Shown here in pieces: positions 19,810 to 31,650 of a stretch of 64,000 nucleotides of DNA. Where the stretch lies: contig JAESUZ010002606.1 of NCBI GenBank assembly GCA_017311185.1, positions 310,001 through 374,000 of the forward strand, in the 5' to 3' direction. Under the pieces are notes generated by a model. The model made no database searches, was not told where the DNA came from, and saw only the letters and a list, made by a program, of their open reading frames with translations. The position numbers and the translations under genes were made by a program. Positions within the stretch are counted from its first letter, which is position 1. The number at the start of each line of letters is the position of its first letter. The DNA is from Proteles cristata cristata. Taxonomy: Eukaryota > Chordata > Mammalia > Carnivora > Hyaenidae.

Positions 19810-20068
19810 AACAATAAAAACGTTTCAGGGCGCCTGGGTGGCTTAGTCGGTTAAGCGTCCGACTTTCACTTAGGTCGTGATCTCATGGTTCGTGGGTTCG
19901 AGCCCCGCGTCGGGCTCTGTGCTGACTGCCAGCTCAGAGCCTGGAGCCTGTTTCAGAGTCTGTAACTCCCTCTCTCTCTGACCCTCCCCTGCTCACGCTA
20001 TCTCTCTCTCTCTCCTAGAAATAAATAAAACATTAAAAAAATTAAAAAAAAAACAATAAAAACGTTTC
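19810..20068 (+). mobile_element. CAN-SINE type A, plus strand, young
   Basis: The body is 19827-20051, with a perfect 17-bp TSD aacaataaaaacgtttc. It differs little from the copies at 5852 and 49473. Intact A-box-like and B-box-like segments remain in the tRNA-derived head. Confidence 0.95.
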
Positions 20069-20219
20069 TTAAAAACCTTGTGGGGAGTAATTATGAAAAT
20101 TTATGTGAAAGTCCTAGAATATAAAGCTCCATGTAAATGTGGACCATGATTTCTCATCGTCTAACAAGGTCTAACAAGGACCTTCCAATCAAGTGAGATC
20201 AGCCTTGTGGATTCATCTA

Positions 20220-20535
20220 AGCAAGACGCTCTGCCTCTAGGTTTGCCCTCAAGGTCCGCACTTACCCTTAGCCCAGCCTCCTCTGAGAAGTCTCTCAGAG
20301 GACCCTAGCCCTCACTGATGCCTCTTCCAGTACCTGTGGACTCAGCCTGGCACTGCCCGGTTTAGCTAAACGCCTGATACTCTTCCATGTTGCACATTGT
20401 CCTTTCTTGTGTATTAGGTTTTCTTCTCCAGTTCGTTGTCTACAGGCAGCAGCTGTGCTTGCTATCCCCATGTCCCCAACTATTGTCCAACATAGGCCAA
20501 GTGCACGGTGCGTCCTCCATAATCTTTGTCAGTGA
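20220..20535 (+). mobile_element. possible LINE-2 3' region, plus strand
   Basis: 'tctgagaagtctctcagagg', 'gaccctagccctcactgatg', 'tgcttgctatccccatgtcc' and 'taggccaagtgcacggtgcg' follow the L2 order, at low similarity. Confidence 0.42.
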
Positions 20536-22529
20536 GAGATGTCCGTTAGGGGCAGGCAGGTCCAATTAGAGACTCCAGATATGTGAGGTCCCCAGCTGTC
20601 CTTCGCACAGGGTGCCCTCAGCAGCCAGTCTGGGTCTAGAAGAAAATGCAATTGATCCCCTTTTCTCCAGCTCTCTTTGTTTCTTTCCCTTCCCTGGCTC
20701 TGAGAGGCTAACTCTGGGTTGCTTTCTGCTGCTGTCACTTCCTGGAATTGGACCCATGCTTTGGATCTCTTCTGGAAGAGGGATCATGGGTCTCCTTATG
20801 CTGCTGGCTCCAGGCGACCTTCCTTAGGCCAGGCCAAGGGAGTAGAGTCGGCCAGGCCACTAAACTATCTGGGGTATGATCTGGGCCTCTTGGCTGAGAA
20901 GCCCAAATCACTCACGGGCTGGTTCTGCTGAGTTTTACTCTCTCAGGACCTGGGGAGGAAGGAGGAAGAGCCACTACTTCTCTCCCTCGCCTCTCCTAAG
21001 TGGCTCTTCTGCCCTCCCTGCCTCCCCCTCTTCCCTGGCTGCCCCCCTCTCTCCTCTCCCTAACCAATGTCCCTCTGGCCAGCTCTCTGACACTCGGCTT
21101 TCATTTTCTTCCCTCTGTTACCTCCTCTTCGTTCCAGCCCAGCTCTCGCTCTGTTCATGGACACTTCTGCTCGCAGAGCAAACAGGAGGGGAGGTGATGG
21201 CCACTCTCTTCGTGCCAGGCAGGAAACTAGGTGATCTCCATACATTTTACTCATTCTAAGAGTTAGTCTTGGTTGTCACTTTACGAAGGGGAAACAGAAC
21301 AGTTGTTTCAGACGGCACCTCAGAAGCTGCTCACGGTCGTCCCCACGGAGTGGTCTCTCGCCCTGACCACAGCACTGGCCCAGAGGCGGTGGTGCACTGA
21401 CCCTGGGGTGAGAGGTCAGAGGGGGAGCCGAAGTCCTCCGAAGTAGGCCACGTATGCTGTGCTGCACCGTTCTGAGCTCTCTGGTAAGGCCTTCTGCGCT
21501 CACTGCCTCAAGTCACACATCCAAAGTGAAATGTGGGTGTTTTAATCACTGAAGAGAATCCTTAATACTTCTCCTTCAGCACATAGTTGCCTCTCTCGCG
21601 CCAGGAACTGCAGGGAGCCTATTGCTTCCCATCCTGAACTGGTTCCAGAAGCGTTAGGTGATGCTCAGTACAATTTTCAGTTGTTATCATAGGAGGCCCT
21701 TAGAGACGCTTCTCAATTCTAGCAATTAGCCACACAGGGGTCAACCAAGTGTTCTCAGCTCTAATTAACAGCTGTGTTGAATCTGGGACACATGCGATTC
21801 CTTTGGGGATACGCTCTTCAAACAGAAACAAAACCAGAATATCAAGCTCTTTCCTCCTTATCGGAGGCCGTGAAGTCTGAAAATTATTGCCGAGGGTATT
21901 CTCAATAAAAATTCCGGGAGGCTGAGTGGCTTCGGAGCTGAATGTCTGAATTTAAAGGTACAAAGATCAGCTCAGCTCTACCACACAAGTATCACTGGGG
22001 CCCAGGAGGTCCCAGGGAGTGCTGGGTGTGGGGAGGGGATTAGGTGCCTCCCAGATGCACACCCGGAGCCCAGCTACACCCAGCAGGACTACCTGATATC
22101 ATTGCCCCGTGAATCAAAGCCTTGCTCTCTGGCTTCAGAAGGAAAAGGAACAGGAACAGGATACTTTGTGTCAGGACTCCTGCCCCAAGCGGGAAGCATG
22201 CTGATGCCAGCTCAAGTTGTCTCTGGGCACGCTGGCTGCCTGCCCTCCCTGACAGCTGCAGGAGCTCTGTAAGAAATCTGAGGGAGAATTTCCTTTGTGG
22301 CCATGACTGAGAACCCAGGATCAAGAGCTTTGCAGACAAAAAAGACATTACACTTCAAATATCCCAAGTCATCTACCGGGGTCAAGAAGCAGCCGGTAAA
22401 AAGCAGGACAGCTGGCTGTCCGGCCCTGGATGGAGAAAACGGTATTCCCCTGAGAACCGGCCAGTTGAGTGTTTCTTCACTGAGAGCAAATGCAACAGAG
22501 GCATTTAAAACACGTGTATTTTAATACTG
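20536..22529. other. mostly unique, relatively GC-rich sequence
   Basis: 20970-21160 is a CT-rich low-complexity tract. 21215-21300 looks like a decayed antisense MIR ('tgccaggcaggaaactaggt', 'ttactcattctaagagttag'). No CpG island. The many overlapping frames on both strands (20529-22524) show no domain or consistent splice pattern. Confidence 0.4.
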
Positions 22530-23020
22530 TGATATTTCAAATGAATAGAAAGATACAGAACAATATCTATGACCCCAGAGGGTAAACATTAACTTTGTGC
22601 CATAGTGACTTCCATCTTTTTCTAGACGATTTGTGTCTTCATTTGAACCTTCCCCTGCATTCCCTGGCCCCAGACACACCTCTGAGGCTGGTGTGTACTC
22701 TCTAGTGTTTCCACAGGAGTGTACATTCTACGAAATATGGATGTATCCATAAGCGACAATATCCCTCTGTTTTCGAGATGTAAGTGGAATCATTCTGTGC
22801 TCCTCATTTTGCCACAGTTTTTACCTCTCTCAACGTGTTTCCAAATCATCCACATTAATACATATAAATCCAGCTCATTCATTTTAACTTCAGAGAGGTG
22901 TTTTATTATATTTTATGACTCTATCAAAATGTATTTACCCATTCCCTATTGATAAACATTAATTTAATCTTTTTTAATGTGCAAATATTGCTGTAACATT
23001 GACTGTGTCTCTTGCGGAAC
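22530..23020 (-). mobile_element. ancient LINE-1 (L1M) 3' region, antisense
   Basis: Ordered antisense landmarks: 'acagaacaatatctatgacc', 'tttttctagacgatttgtgt', 'ctcattttgccacagttttt', 'tcaacgtgtttccaaatcat', 'atttacccattccctattga'. Parallel to 4610-4998. Confidence 0.6.
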
Positions 23021-24404
23021 ATAAGGGAGCTTTTTTTTTTTTTTTTAAGGTGGTAGTTTTGCTCTTGGGAAACTTTCAACAGTTAAAATTATTAAGGACC
23101 CCAATTAGCTTTTGTCTCCATGGATTATATATATTGATCTTTATGGTGTTTGAAATTAAAACTGAGAAATTTTTAAGATATTTCTGTATTAATTCACTTA
23201 AAAATAGCAGTAATAAACCTACTACATTGTACCATAAGTAATATGCATTAAAGAAAAAGAAGCTATCTTTTACCAAACAAAAAATATTAGCAAGAAGGTC
23301 ATTGTTTTTGCATTTTTGCAAATCTCTTTAGTGTTTGGCTTACTAGAAGTCGGCTGGATCTTCATATCTGCTTCTGTATTCAATTTGCTGTCATATGTTG
23401 TCTTTCTTAAGTATGGGAAGACAAGCAAGCCTCACACAGATATGTAGCTGGAAAAGGGAAGAGTATTTTAATAGCCTTCTTAGATAAGTTTGGATATTCT
23501 TCATCAAAGATATCAAATCAATGGTCTACAAGTAATAGTTTCTTAAAGGTTAATTTCAAATGTGGAATCTGAAATTGTGTCAAAGGAATTTCTCATATTT
23601 TGTCACACTAAAACCCATTGATCTTTTTTGCTCATTTGAGAGACATTGGTTCACTGAGTTATACATGCCTTACAAACGTCAGCAGGTTTTATTATATAAT
23701 ATCCAAAAAGCCACATTTATTGGGGCACCTGGGTGGCTTAGTCAGGTAAGCATCCAACTCTCCATTTTGGCTTAGGTCATGATCTCACAGTTTGTGAGTT
23801 TGAGCCCCACATCAGGCCCCTCGCTGAGGGTGGAGAGCCTGCTGGGGATTCTGTCTCCCTCTCTCTCTCTGCCCCTCCCCACCCCCCACCTCTCAAAATA
23901 AATAAATAAATAAACATCTAAAAAATTAAACAAAACACGTTTATTTATATCACCACTGATTTAATCATAAAAAGTTTTTTTTTTTTAATTGGGAAACTGT
24001 CAAGGTCATGGTAGTGGATACAAATCTTCCAAAATTCTAACTTTGCTTGAAAGCTTAAAATTTATCTTTGGCAACAGATGTAGTCAGTTCCTTGAAGTGA
24101 CAGGCCCACTTTGTTCATTTATGAGAAAATGCCTGCCAAAACCCCGAGTCTGAATAACCATAGTTTTTTAGTCTTTCTTTCAAGTAGAAAGGGTGTTCTA
24201 TGAAAAAAGCAGCTAGTTCAGCTCATAGCTCAAAAATAAAAACTGCACTTGTGTTTTTTCTTGAGATAACCATCGTACTTCGGTGTGCAGAAATGCTGGA
24301 TGTATATTTTCTATTTCATTACACAGAATATTCACTAAAATGACATGCACTTCAGAGTTGAGATTTAATAAAATAAATAAATAATTTTTACTGCTTCATT
24401 AACA
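23021..24404. other. probable ancient dispersed repeat of unassigned family, with a SINE inside
   Basis: The text 'aaggaccccaattagctttt', 'ttgcaaatctctttagtgtt', 'ctcacacagatatgtagctg' and 'cactgagttatacatgcctt' has the feel of a widespread old mammalian repeat, continuing after the SINE at 23722-23935. I cannot assign class or strand. No coding frame. Confidence 0.35.
23712..23945 (+). mobile_element. CAN-SINE type B, plus strand
   Basis: The body is 23722-23935, with TSD cacatttatt and cacgtttatt (one mismatch). Tail of AAAT units. Confidence 0.88.
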
Positions 24405-24406
24405 AA

Positions 24407-24644
24407 ACTACTAAGTAGAGGGGCGCCTAGGTGGCTCATTCGGTTAAGCGCCCGACTTCAGTTCAGGTCATGATCTCACAGTCTGTGAGTCGAGCCCTGC
24501 GTCAGCCTCTGTGCTGGCAACGCAGAGCCTGGAGCCTGCTTCAGATTCCGTGTGTGTGTGTGTGTCTCTCTGCCCCGCCCTCCCCCCCGTCTCTGTCTCT
24601 TAAAAATGAACAAACCTTAAAAAAATTTTAAATTACTAAGTAGA
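24407..24644 (+). mobile_element. CAN-SINE type B, plus strand, with TG expansion
   Basis: The body is 24420-24631, with TSD actactaagtaga and attactaagtaga (one mismatch). The usual CT-rich block begins with a TG run (about 24549-24563). Confidence 0.92.
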
Positions 24645-24648
24645 ACTG

Positions 24649-24701
24649 GATGATGATGATCATGATGGTGATGGTGATAGTGACGACGATGATGATGATT
24701 T
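24649..24701. repeat. GAT trinucleotide microsatellite, imperfect
   Basis: GAT/GGT/GAC units run directly after the SINE TSD, for about 17 units with interruptions. Non-coding context. Confidence 0.85.
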
Positions 24702-24879
24702 TACTTCAAGCACCTGACAATAAGAATACAAGGACGAGCAGAATAATTTGCCACCACAGCCTTGATTTGTGCTAAATCACCAGCAGTTTTACCTACAATT
24801 GCTTCTGCATCATCGTACAAACAGCAACACATTGAAGTATGTTGGGAAATAGTACGAAGTATAGATCTAAGGACGGAAT

Positions 24880-25085
24880 TGCGGGGGCCTAGGATATGCA
24901 TGTGTTCAATTCTACCAGATAACACTAAATTGCTCTTCAAAGAGGTGTGCTCTCTCAGATATGTATCTACCAGCCATGTATAAATAAGAGTTTCTATTGC
25001 TCCACAACCTGGCCAACTTGGAACTTGTCTTTTAATTATGGCTTTGGTGTCTTGGTATAGACATTTTAAGTTCTATTTTGAAATA
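24880..25085 (-). mobile_element. possible ancient LINE-1 3' fragment, antisense
   Basis: 'actaaattgctcttcaaaga', 'tctattgctccacaacctgg' and 'ccaacttggaacttgtcttt' match the order seen in the antisense L1 at 11506-11710. Short and diverged. Confidence 0.4.
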
Positions 25086-25089
25086 TGCC

Positions 25090-25780
25090 CAGAACATTCT
25101 GTTCTTGTCATTCTGTTCTTAACAAGGCCTCAAGAGAAACTATTTTACCAGAGCCTAACTGACTGGGTTCTTGCCAGAGACTAACCAACCTGAAGAAAGG
25201 GAGATATCCAACATCAGCCCCCTCTGACCTCCTTGTCTCACCTAAGGAGGTACAAATGAAACAAACCTGAGAAGCAGCTGTGAAGCCGCAGCCCAGGGGC
25301 AAAGGCTCACTAAAAGTCTGTGACCTAACCATGGGACTATAGAATACTTACTTCCCGTGCCCCTACACTTGACACCACCAGAATAAGAAGGTCTCTGTAT
25401 ACTAACAGGAGAATATAACGGAAAGAATTGCATATCCCAGACACTATTTAAGAAGTCTTCAGAGATACCTAAAGACAGGAGGGCAGACAGAAACAAGGAC
25501 ACCAGAGGAAATTTTAACCTCTGACACCTATAGCTGTAGCAAATAGTAAACACAATATGACTCCAGTCAGCTAAATGTAAAGTCGCACACTAAAGGATGA
25601 TTTACCCCAGTTTCTTTTATCATGTATCATGTCTGGCTTTCAACAAAAAATTACAAGGTGTACTAAAAGACAACACAGTTTGAAGACACAGAGGAAGCAT
25701 CACAACCAGACTTATATAAGGCAGAGACATTGGAATATCAGACTGAGAATTTGAAACAACTACAATGAATATGCTATGAG
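25090..25780 (+). mobile_element. probable ancient LINE-1 5' UTR/ORF1 start region, plus strand
   Basis: Sense text such as 'gcctcaagagaaactatttt', 'atcatgtctggctttcaaca', 'aaaattacaaggtgtactaa', 'gaggaagcatcacaaccaga', 'gaatttgaaacaactacaat' resembles the upstream/ORF1 region of old mammalian L1s. No ORF1 frame survives. Confidence 0.55.
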
Positions 25781-26101
25781 AGGTGCCTGGGAGGTTCAGC
25801 TGGTTAAGCGTTAGACTCTTGATTTCAGCTCATCCATGATTTCACGATTTACGAGATCAAGTCCCATGTTGGGGCTTGGAGCTGCTTGAAACTGATAGCA
25901 TGGAGCCTGTTTGGGACTCTCTCACTCTCTCTCTCTCTCTCTTTCTGACTCTACCTTGTCTACATACTCTTTCTCTCTCAAAATAAATAAACATAATATA
26001 TATATATATATACATATATACACTATATATGTACACACACTATATGTGTATATATATACATATATATATATATATGTATATATATACACGCACCATGAGA
26101 G
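25773..26101 (+). mobile_element. CAN-SINE type B, plus strand, with TA-expanded tail
   Basis: The body is about 25781-25995. The A-rich tail passes directly into a long TA/CA array. A short direct repeat (atgagag at the left edge and again right of the array) suggests that the array is the expanded SINE tail rather than flanking DNA. Confidence 0.82.
25996..26092. repeat. TA/CA dinucleotide array
   Basis: About 97 bp of TATATA with CA and GT interruptions, starting at the SINE tail. Likely length-variable. Confidence 0.9.
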
Positions 26102-28113
26102 TTTTGTTTCTATGATTCTAAATCTTACACATTTCATTTGTTTCTTGCACACGATCTCCAGAACAATGTTGAATAGAGGTGGTGATAATGGTCATTCTTG
26201 TCTTTTCTCCCTGAATGTAAAAATGCTTCTAACATTTCACTATTGACTATGTTTTTTGTAGGTTTTAGTCAATACTCTTTTTTAGGCTAGGAGGTACCCT
26301 TTTATTTCTAATTAAGAGTTGTGTAGGTATTTTTTTTTAAATCACAAGTGGATGTTGAATTTTATTGAACTCTTCCTGAATCCTCCAAGATGATTATGTG
26401 GTTTTCCTTCTTTAATTTATTAATGTGTTGAAATGAAACAATAGATTTTTTTCCTTAGAGTAATTCATCATTACATTTGTGTGATAAACCCAACTGGTCA
26501 TTATTTTCTTTTTTAAATCTATATTCTTGGATTTGGCTTGTTACTATTTTGTCTAGGATATTTTTTATTTTTATGTTCATAATGAAGATTGAACCATATT
26601 TTTCTTTCTCTTATAGTCATTGTCTGGTTTTGGTATCAAAAATATACTAGCCTCCTAAAATAAAATTTCCATTTTTGAGTTCATTTTCTGGAAATGAACT
26701 TGCTTATAAAATATTATGAGTCTCATGTGGTTATTTTTATTGTGGTAGATTTACTTATTTATTATTCCATTTCTTTTATGAGCAGAGGTCTAGCAATATT
26801 TCCTATCTCTTCTCAAGTTAAATTTAATACTTTATCTCAAAAAAACATGCCATTTGTTTTCAAATTTATCAGTGCTAATTTGGTCAAAGAAATTTTTATC
26901 ATAGTCATAGTTATATCTTCATATCATTTCAAATACTGCTTATTTGTGCTTTCTTTTTTCATTGGTCAACCTACCAGAAGTTTGTCTATCATATTTTATT
27001 GAATCTTAGATATCACCAATTATAAAATACCTCAGAGATGTAAAATGTGGAAAAAAGTGTCTCAAAGTAAATAAATCATTGCCTTCTTAGCTTCTTCAAA
27101 AAACTAGCACTGTTATAGTATTTGTTTATCATTTCATGAATGTGTGCTGTTATTTTTATTATTTCTTTCCTTCTCCTTTTGTTCATACTCTATTATACAT
27201 TTTCTAATATTTGGACTTAGAAATGTAAGTCATTAATTTATTCTTTTTAAAACATATCCCTGCTGGGGAATACATTTTCCTTTTGTGTTATTAGTACTAT
27301 GAGTTTGATATACAGTGTTTTCATTGCCATTCACTTTCTATGTATTTCATATACAAAAGTATTTCTTCTTTGAAGACTAAATTACTAAAAGCATGTTTAA
27401 AATTTTCCAAGCATTAAAAAAATTTTGTTATTTATTTCTAACTTTATCAGATTGTGCTCAGAAAACATAATCTATATATAAATTCTGTAGTCTTTAAGAC
27501 TTCCATTATGGTCTGGCACATGGTTAATATTTGTAAATGTTGTCTATGTATTCTGTAAATGATTTTAAAAAGTTATATATTCTATAATTGTTTGGTATAA
27601 GATCATCTATATGTCTGTTGGATTGAATTTGTGAAGTCAGGAAAACAAATCTTCTGTTTTTTTAACTAAATTTGTCTGTTTGATCTCATTCTTTCCTGAA
27701 TGAGAAATGTTAAAAATTGACCAATGTTATTATAAATTTATCAGTTTTCCTTAGATTTTTGTCAGATTCTGCTCTCTCTATATTTTAAGGCTATGCTGTT
27801 AGGTCTGTAATTTCCTTATGACTTAATTTATTCAACCATTCATTTATTGAGCACCTACCATGTGCCAGGCATTGTTCAAGACTGTGAAAAAAAAACCAGC
27901 ATCAAACAAGACAGAATTATTATTCCTTTCATTATTAAATGATGGTACTCTTTATCACAAATAATACTTTTTGCTTTAATATTTACTCTGTATAATAATA
28001 ATGTTGGTGTACTGGCTTTTTAAAAATGTATATTTTTTGGTATTGGTATGGTATTTTTTTAAACCTTTTTTTCATCAACATATAGCAGGACTTTGTTGTT
28101 TTTTAAATCCAAT

Positions 28114-28356
28114 CTGAGAATATCTGACTTTTTTTTAATGTTTTATTTATTTCTAGGAGAGAGAGAGAGACAGCGTGACCAGGGGAGGGTCAGAGAGAGA
28201 GGGAGTCACAGACCGAAACAAGCTCCACGCTCTGAGCTGGCAGTCAGCACAGAGCCTGACGCGGGGCTTGAACCCCCAAACCGCGAGATCATGATCTAAG
28301 CGAAAGTCGGACGCTTAACCAACTAAGCCACCCAGGCGCCCCTGAGAATATCTGAC
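28114..28356 (-). mobile_element. CAN-SINE type A, minus strand, inside the L1 relic
   Basis: The body is 28129-28341, with a perfect 15-bp TSD ctgagaatatctgac. It landed in the flank of the older SINE that follows. Confidence 0.93.
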
Positions 28357-28557
28357 GTTCTAAAAATGTCTATTTATTTATTTTGAGGTGGGGCGGGTAG
28401 AGAGATAGAGAAGAGAATCTTAAGCAGGCTCTGCACTGTCAGCACAGAGCCTGACATGGGGCTCAATCTCACAAATTGTGAGATAATGATCTTAGCTGAA
28501 ATCAAGAATGGGATGTTTAACTGACTGCGGCACTCGGTGTCTCAAAGAATAGCCGAC
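28346..28557 (-). mobile_element. CAN-SINE type B, minus strand, old
   Basis: The body is 28357-28545, diverged head 'gactgcggcactcggtgtct'. Degraded TSD gaatatctgac and gaatagccgac. The left copy was reused by the type A insertion next to it. Confidence 0.83.
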
Positions 28558-29014
28558 TTTTGAGGGAGTCAGAAAATCATCCCTTTTCTTTGATTTTGAG
28601 TACTTATGTGTTTGGTATTAATTTTAGCACGTTTATTTTCTGTTTACCTTGTTCTTTCTTTGTTTTTCTTTTCCTGTCAAATATTGTCTTGATTTTTTAA
28701 GTCCTCTTTTTTCCTCTATTGGTTGAATAGTTGTATATTACATATCTATATTTTTAGAGGCTTTTTGGCTGTTGTTAATATCTAACACATACAGTTGCTG
28801 TTCATAGTGTTCCCAGTTCACCAAGAATTCTATCCTCTTCCCAAACAATACAAAGGCTTTAGATTCTTTACATTTAATCTCCCAAACTCCCATTTGACCC
28901 GTTTTTCTTCACTTGCATTTTTTATAATTTGCTCCTGTCCTCCAATCAGTCCTCCATATTATTATTTTACGATTAATATTTGTGTAGATTTAATCTACGT
29001 GTTTGCCAATTTAT

Positions 29015-29188
29015 CTCTCAACTTTTTTTTGAGAGAGAGAGAGAGAGAGGGGAAGGGAGAGAGAGAGAATATCCCAAGCAGGCTCTGCGCTGTCAGTGCA
29101 GAGCCCATGACCCTGGGATCACAACTCTGAGCCAAAATCCAGAGTTGAACGCTCAACCAACTGAGCCAAAAGGGCATCCCTCTCAACT
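29015..29188 (-). mobile_element. CAN-SINE type B, minus strand, shortened
   Basis: The body is 29024-29180, TSD ctctcaact. The internal region between 'gtgcagagcccatga' and 'ccctgggatcac' is deleted relative to full copies. Confidence 0.85.
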
Positions 29189-29989
29189 ATTTTTTGCATC
29201 TCATTTCTTCTGTTTCAATTTCTTTCTTCCTGAACTCAAGGAAGAAAATAACTATCATAGATCTTCCAGTGATTACCTGTGAGTAATACATTTTTCTCTG
29301 TCTGAAAATGACTTTATTTTAGCTTTATTTTAAAGATACCTTAGTTGTGTGTATAACGTTATTTTCTCTTATTATTTTCTTGAATTATTTCTTTGAAGAT
29401 ATCAGTCTAATCTTCCAAACTCCATTGTTGCTGATGAGAAATCTGCTGTCAGTCTAATAATAGTTACCCTTTTGTGGGAATATGTCCTTCCCCTCTGGTT
29501 GCTTCTGAGATTTTTGTCTTTATCACTGGTCTTCTGTAGTTTTGCCATCATTTGCCTATGTTTGTTTGTACGTTTGTTTTTGTGGCAGGTCCTTCAACGT
29601 GAGCATTTAGAACTTTCTTCAAGTAAGGAAAATTTTCTTCTATTTTCCTCCTTTAAAAGCTCCTGTTTGAGGGATTTGGTATCTTCTCATTGTGCCCTCT
29701 CTCTGAATTTCTCTCATGCATTTGCCATCTCTTCAGCCCTCTGTGTGGCATTTTGCATGATTTATTTAAATCTCTTTTTCAGGTAACAAATTCTCTCTGC
29801 AGCTATGTCTGATATGCTTTTTAATTTGCCTTTTAAACGTTTTATTTCCGTGACAATATTTTTCATTTCCGAACATGTTATTTGTACTTAAAATGTCTGC
29901 CTAGGTTTTCTTTATCATAGCTTCTTTCCTTTCTTGTATATCTTTACTCATTTGTTTAATTTGAATTTCACAAGTTTTATAAGTATGGG

Positions 29990-31015
29990 CATGTGTGTAA
30001 GTGTGCATGTGTGTGTGTCGAGTTCTATGCAATTTATCACATATATAGCTTTGTGTCATCACAATTCAATGAAGATACAGAAGTGCTCCATCTCTGCAAG
30101 GCTCAGGTAACTCTTAGAACCACACCCACTTCTCTCACTCTCCTACCCTGGTCTTAACCCTAGAAACCAAAAATCTATTCTCCATTTCTATCAATGTGTT
30201 ATATCAAGCATGGTATATACATTGGATAATACAGTATGTAACCTTCAAGATGGGCTTGTTTCACTAAGCACAATCTCCTTGATATCCATCCCAGTTGTGT
30301 TTATAATTAATAGTTCACTCCTTTTTATTGCTCAGTAGTATTCTATGGTTTGAATGTTGTTCAAACGTGGATATTAAAATTTTCACCAGTTGAAGACATC
30401 TAGATTGTGACCAGTTTTATGCCAATATGAATAAAACTGTTATGACCATTCACGTACAAGTTTTGTACAAACATAGGGTTTCATTTCTCTGGAACAAATG
30501 CTCTAGAGTCTGGTTGCTGGGTTACAGGATAATTGTGTGCTTGGTTTCAAATGAAATAGCCAACTGTACTCCAGAGTAGTGTGTCATTTAAGAGCCCTAG
30601 CACTGCACGAACAATCCAGCTTCTCCATATCCTCACCAGCATTCTCACAGGTGTGTAGTGCTATCTCATTGCAAGGCTCTGCACTTCCCTAGTGACAGAG
30701 ATGCTGAGCACCTTTTCATGTATTTGTCAGCTGTGTATCTTCTTTGGTGAAATGTCTGTTCACGTCTTTTACCGTTTTCTAAATGAATGTTTTGTTTTTA
30801 CTGTTCAGGTTTGAGAGTTCCTATATCATCTAGATACAAGTACTTTGTTGGATATGTGGTCTGCAAATACTTCCCCCCAGTCTGCAGCTTATCTTCAGCA
30901 TTTCACAGGGTCTCTTGGAGAGAAGAAGTTTTCAGTTTTGATGAGGTATAACTTATCAATTTTTCCTCTTAAGAATCATGTTTTTGGTGTCAACTCCGTC
31001 ATCATTTTTACTTAA
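29990..31015 (-). mobile_element. ancient LINE-1 (L1M) 3' region, antisense, separate copy
   Basis: Ordered antisense 3' landmarks: 'aaaaatctattctccatttc', 'gggcttgtttcactaagcac', 'tattgctcagtagtattcta', 'tctggttgctgggttacagg', 'gtgctatctcattgcaaggc', 'agtactttgttggatatgtg'. This 3' segment lies to the right of an ORF2/endonuclease segment of the same strand, which is the wrong order for one element, so it is a second L1. Confidence 0.75.
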
Positions 31016-31650
31016 ATACCTAGTATTCTTTTTCTGATTTCCTGTTATATGTAGTTCATAGCACACGCATTCTTTCCATTGTGCATGTGAGCTCCATCTC
31101 ATGCTGGCTCATTTCTTCATCTCTCTTGTATATTATGAGCTCATTTTGGAGGATCTAGGATGTTCTTTTTTTTTTTCTTTCTCATTTTAGTCTCTTGAAC
31201 TGGGGGGCAGGGGGACTCTTTGCTCTGATGTTTTATGTTTTTTCTTGCTAGGGCTTGAGAAATTTTGGGAGTCTTAGACCAATTTGGGGATTTCCATACC
31301 TTAGGGGCACTAAAAATATGAATCCCACACCCTCATTTGAATAGTCTAGAGTTTTTATTCCCCTGTTGGACGTGTAATCCATCTAGTATTAGGCACAGAG
31401 CTTCTCTGCAACTTCTGTGGGCCTTTTGGGATGCCTTTTTCTTTTTTTCAGTTCCCTTTTCATAAATTTAATAGACCATCTTGGCAAGGCTCCAGTTTCA
31501 ACACCCTGACTTTCTCAAATTGAGGGTCATGTATTTTTCTCTATGTGGATGTTCAGTTCCCAGCCTCCAGCCCCACACCCTTATAACCAAGTCTAGTATC
31601 CCACTTTGCCAGGTTACTACAGGATAATTGGAGTCTACTCCTCTGGTTTT
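31016..31650. other. unassigned sequence, possibly further old L1
   Basis: T-rich plus strand continuing from the L1 relic, without a secure landmark. A run of T at 31167-31178. Confidence 0.3.

Larger units (their letters stand above)
26100..29985 (-). mobile_element. long ancient LINE-1 ORF2 relic, antisense (about 3.9 kb span)
   Basis: Antisense ORF2 landmarks appear in the right order: reverse-transcriptase region ('gaacaatgttgaatagaggt', 'gataatggtcattcttgtct', 'attcttggatttggcttgtt'), the inter-domain region ('cagattgtgctcagaaaac', 'ggtctggcacatggttaata'), then the endonuclease side ('agaaatctgctgtcagtcta', 'gttgcttctgagatttttg'). A short old repeat end lies near 27830-27925 ('ttattgagcacctaccatgt'). 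SINEs interrupt at 28129, 28357 and 29024. Saturated with stops; no function. Confidence 0.75.

Noticed and set aside
19827..19900. tRNA-Lys-like sequence with A- and B-box resemblance at SINE heads
   Set aside because: These are SINE heads with body and A-rich tail attached. They lack an intact cloverleaf and are not tRNA genes.
21000..21500. CpG island or promoter in the C-rich stretch
   Set aside because: CT-rich but with few CpG dinucleotides, and no promoter-like arrangement seen.
22297..22524. 75-codon plus-strand frame in GC-rich DNA
   Set aside because: No homology recognised, no splice logic, and the neighbouring frame on the minus strand is equally long.
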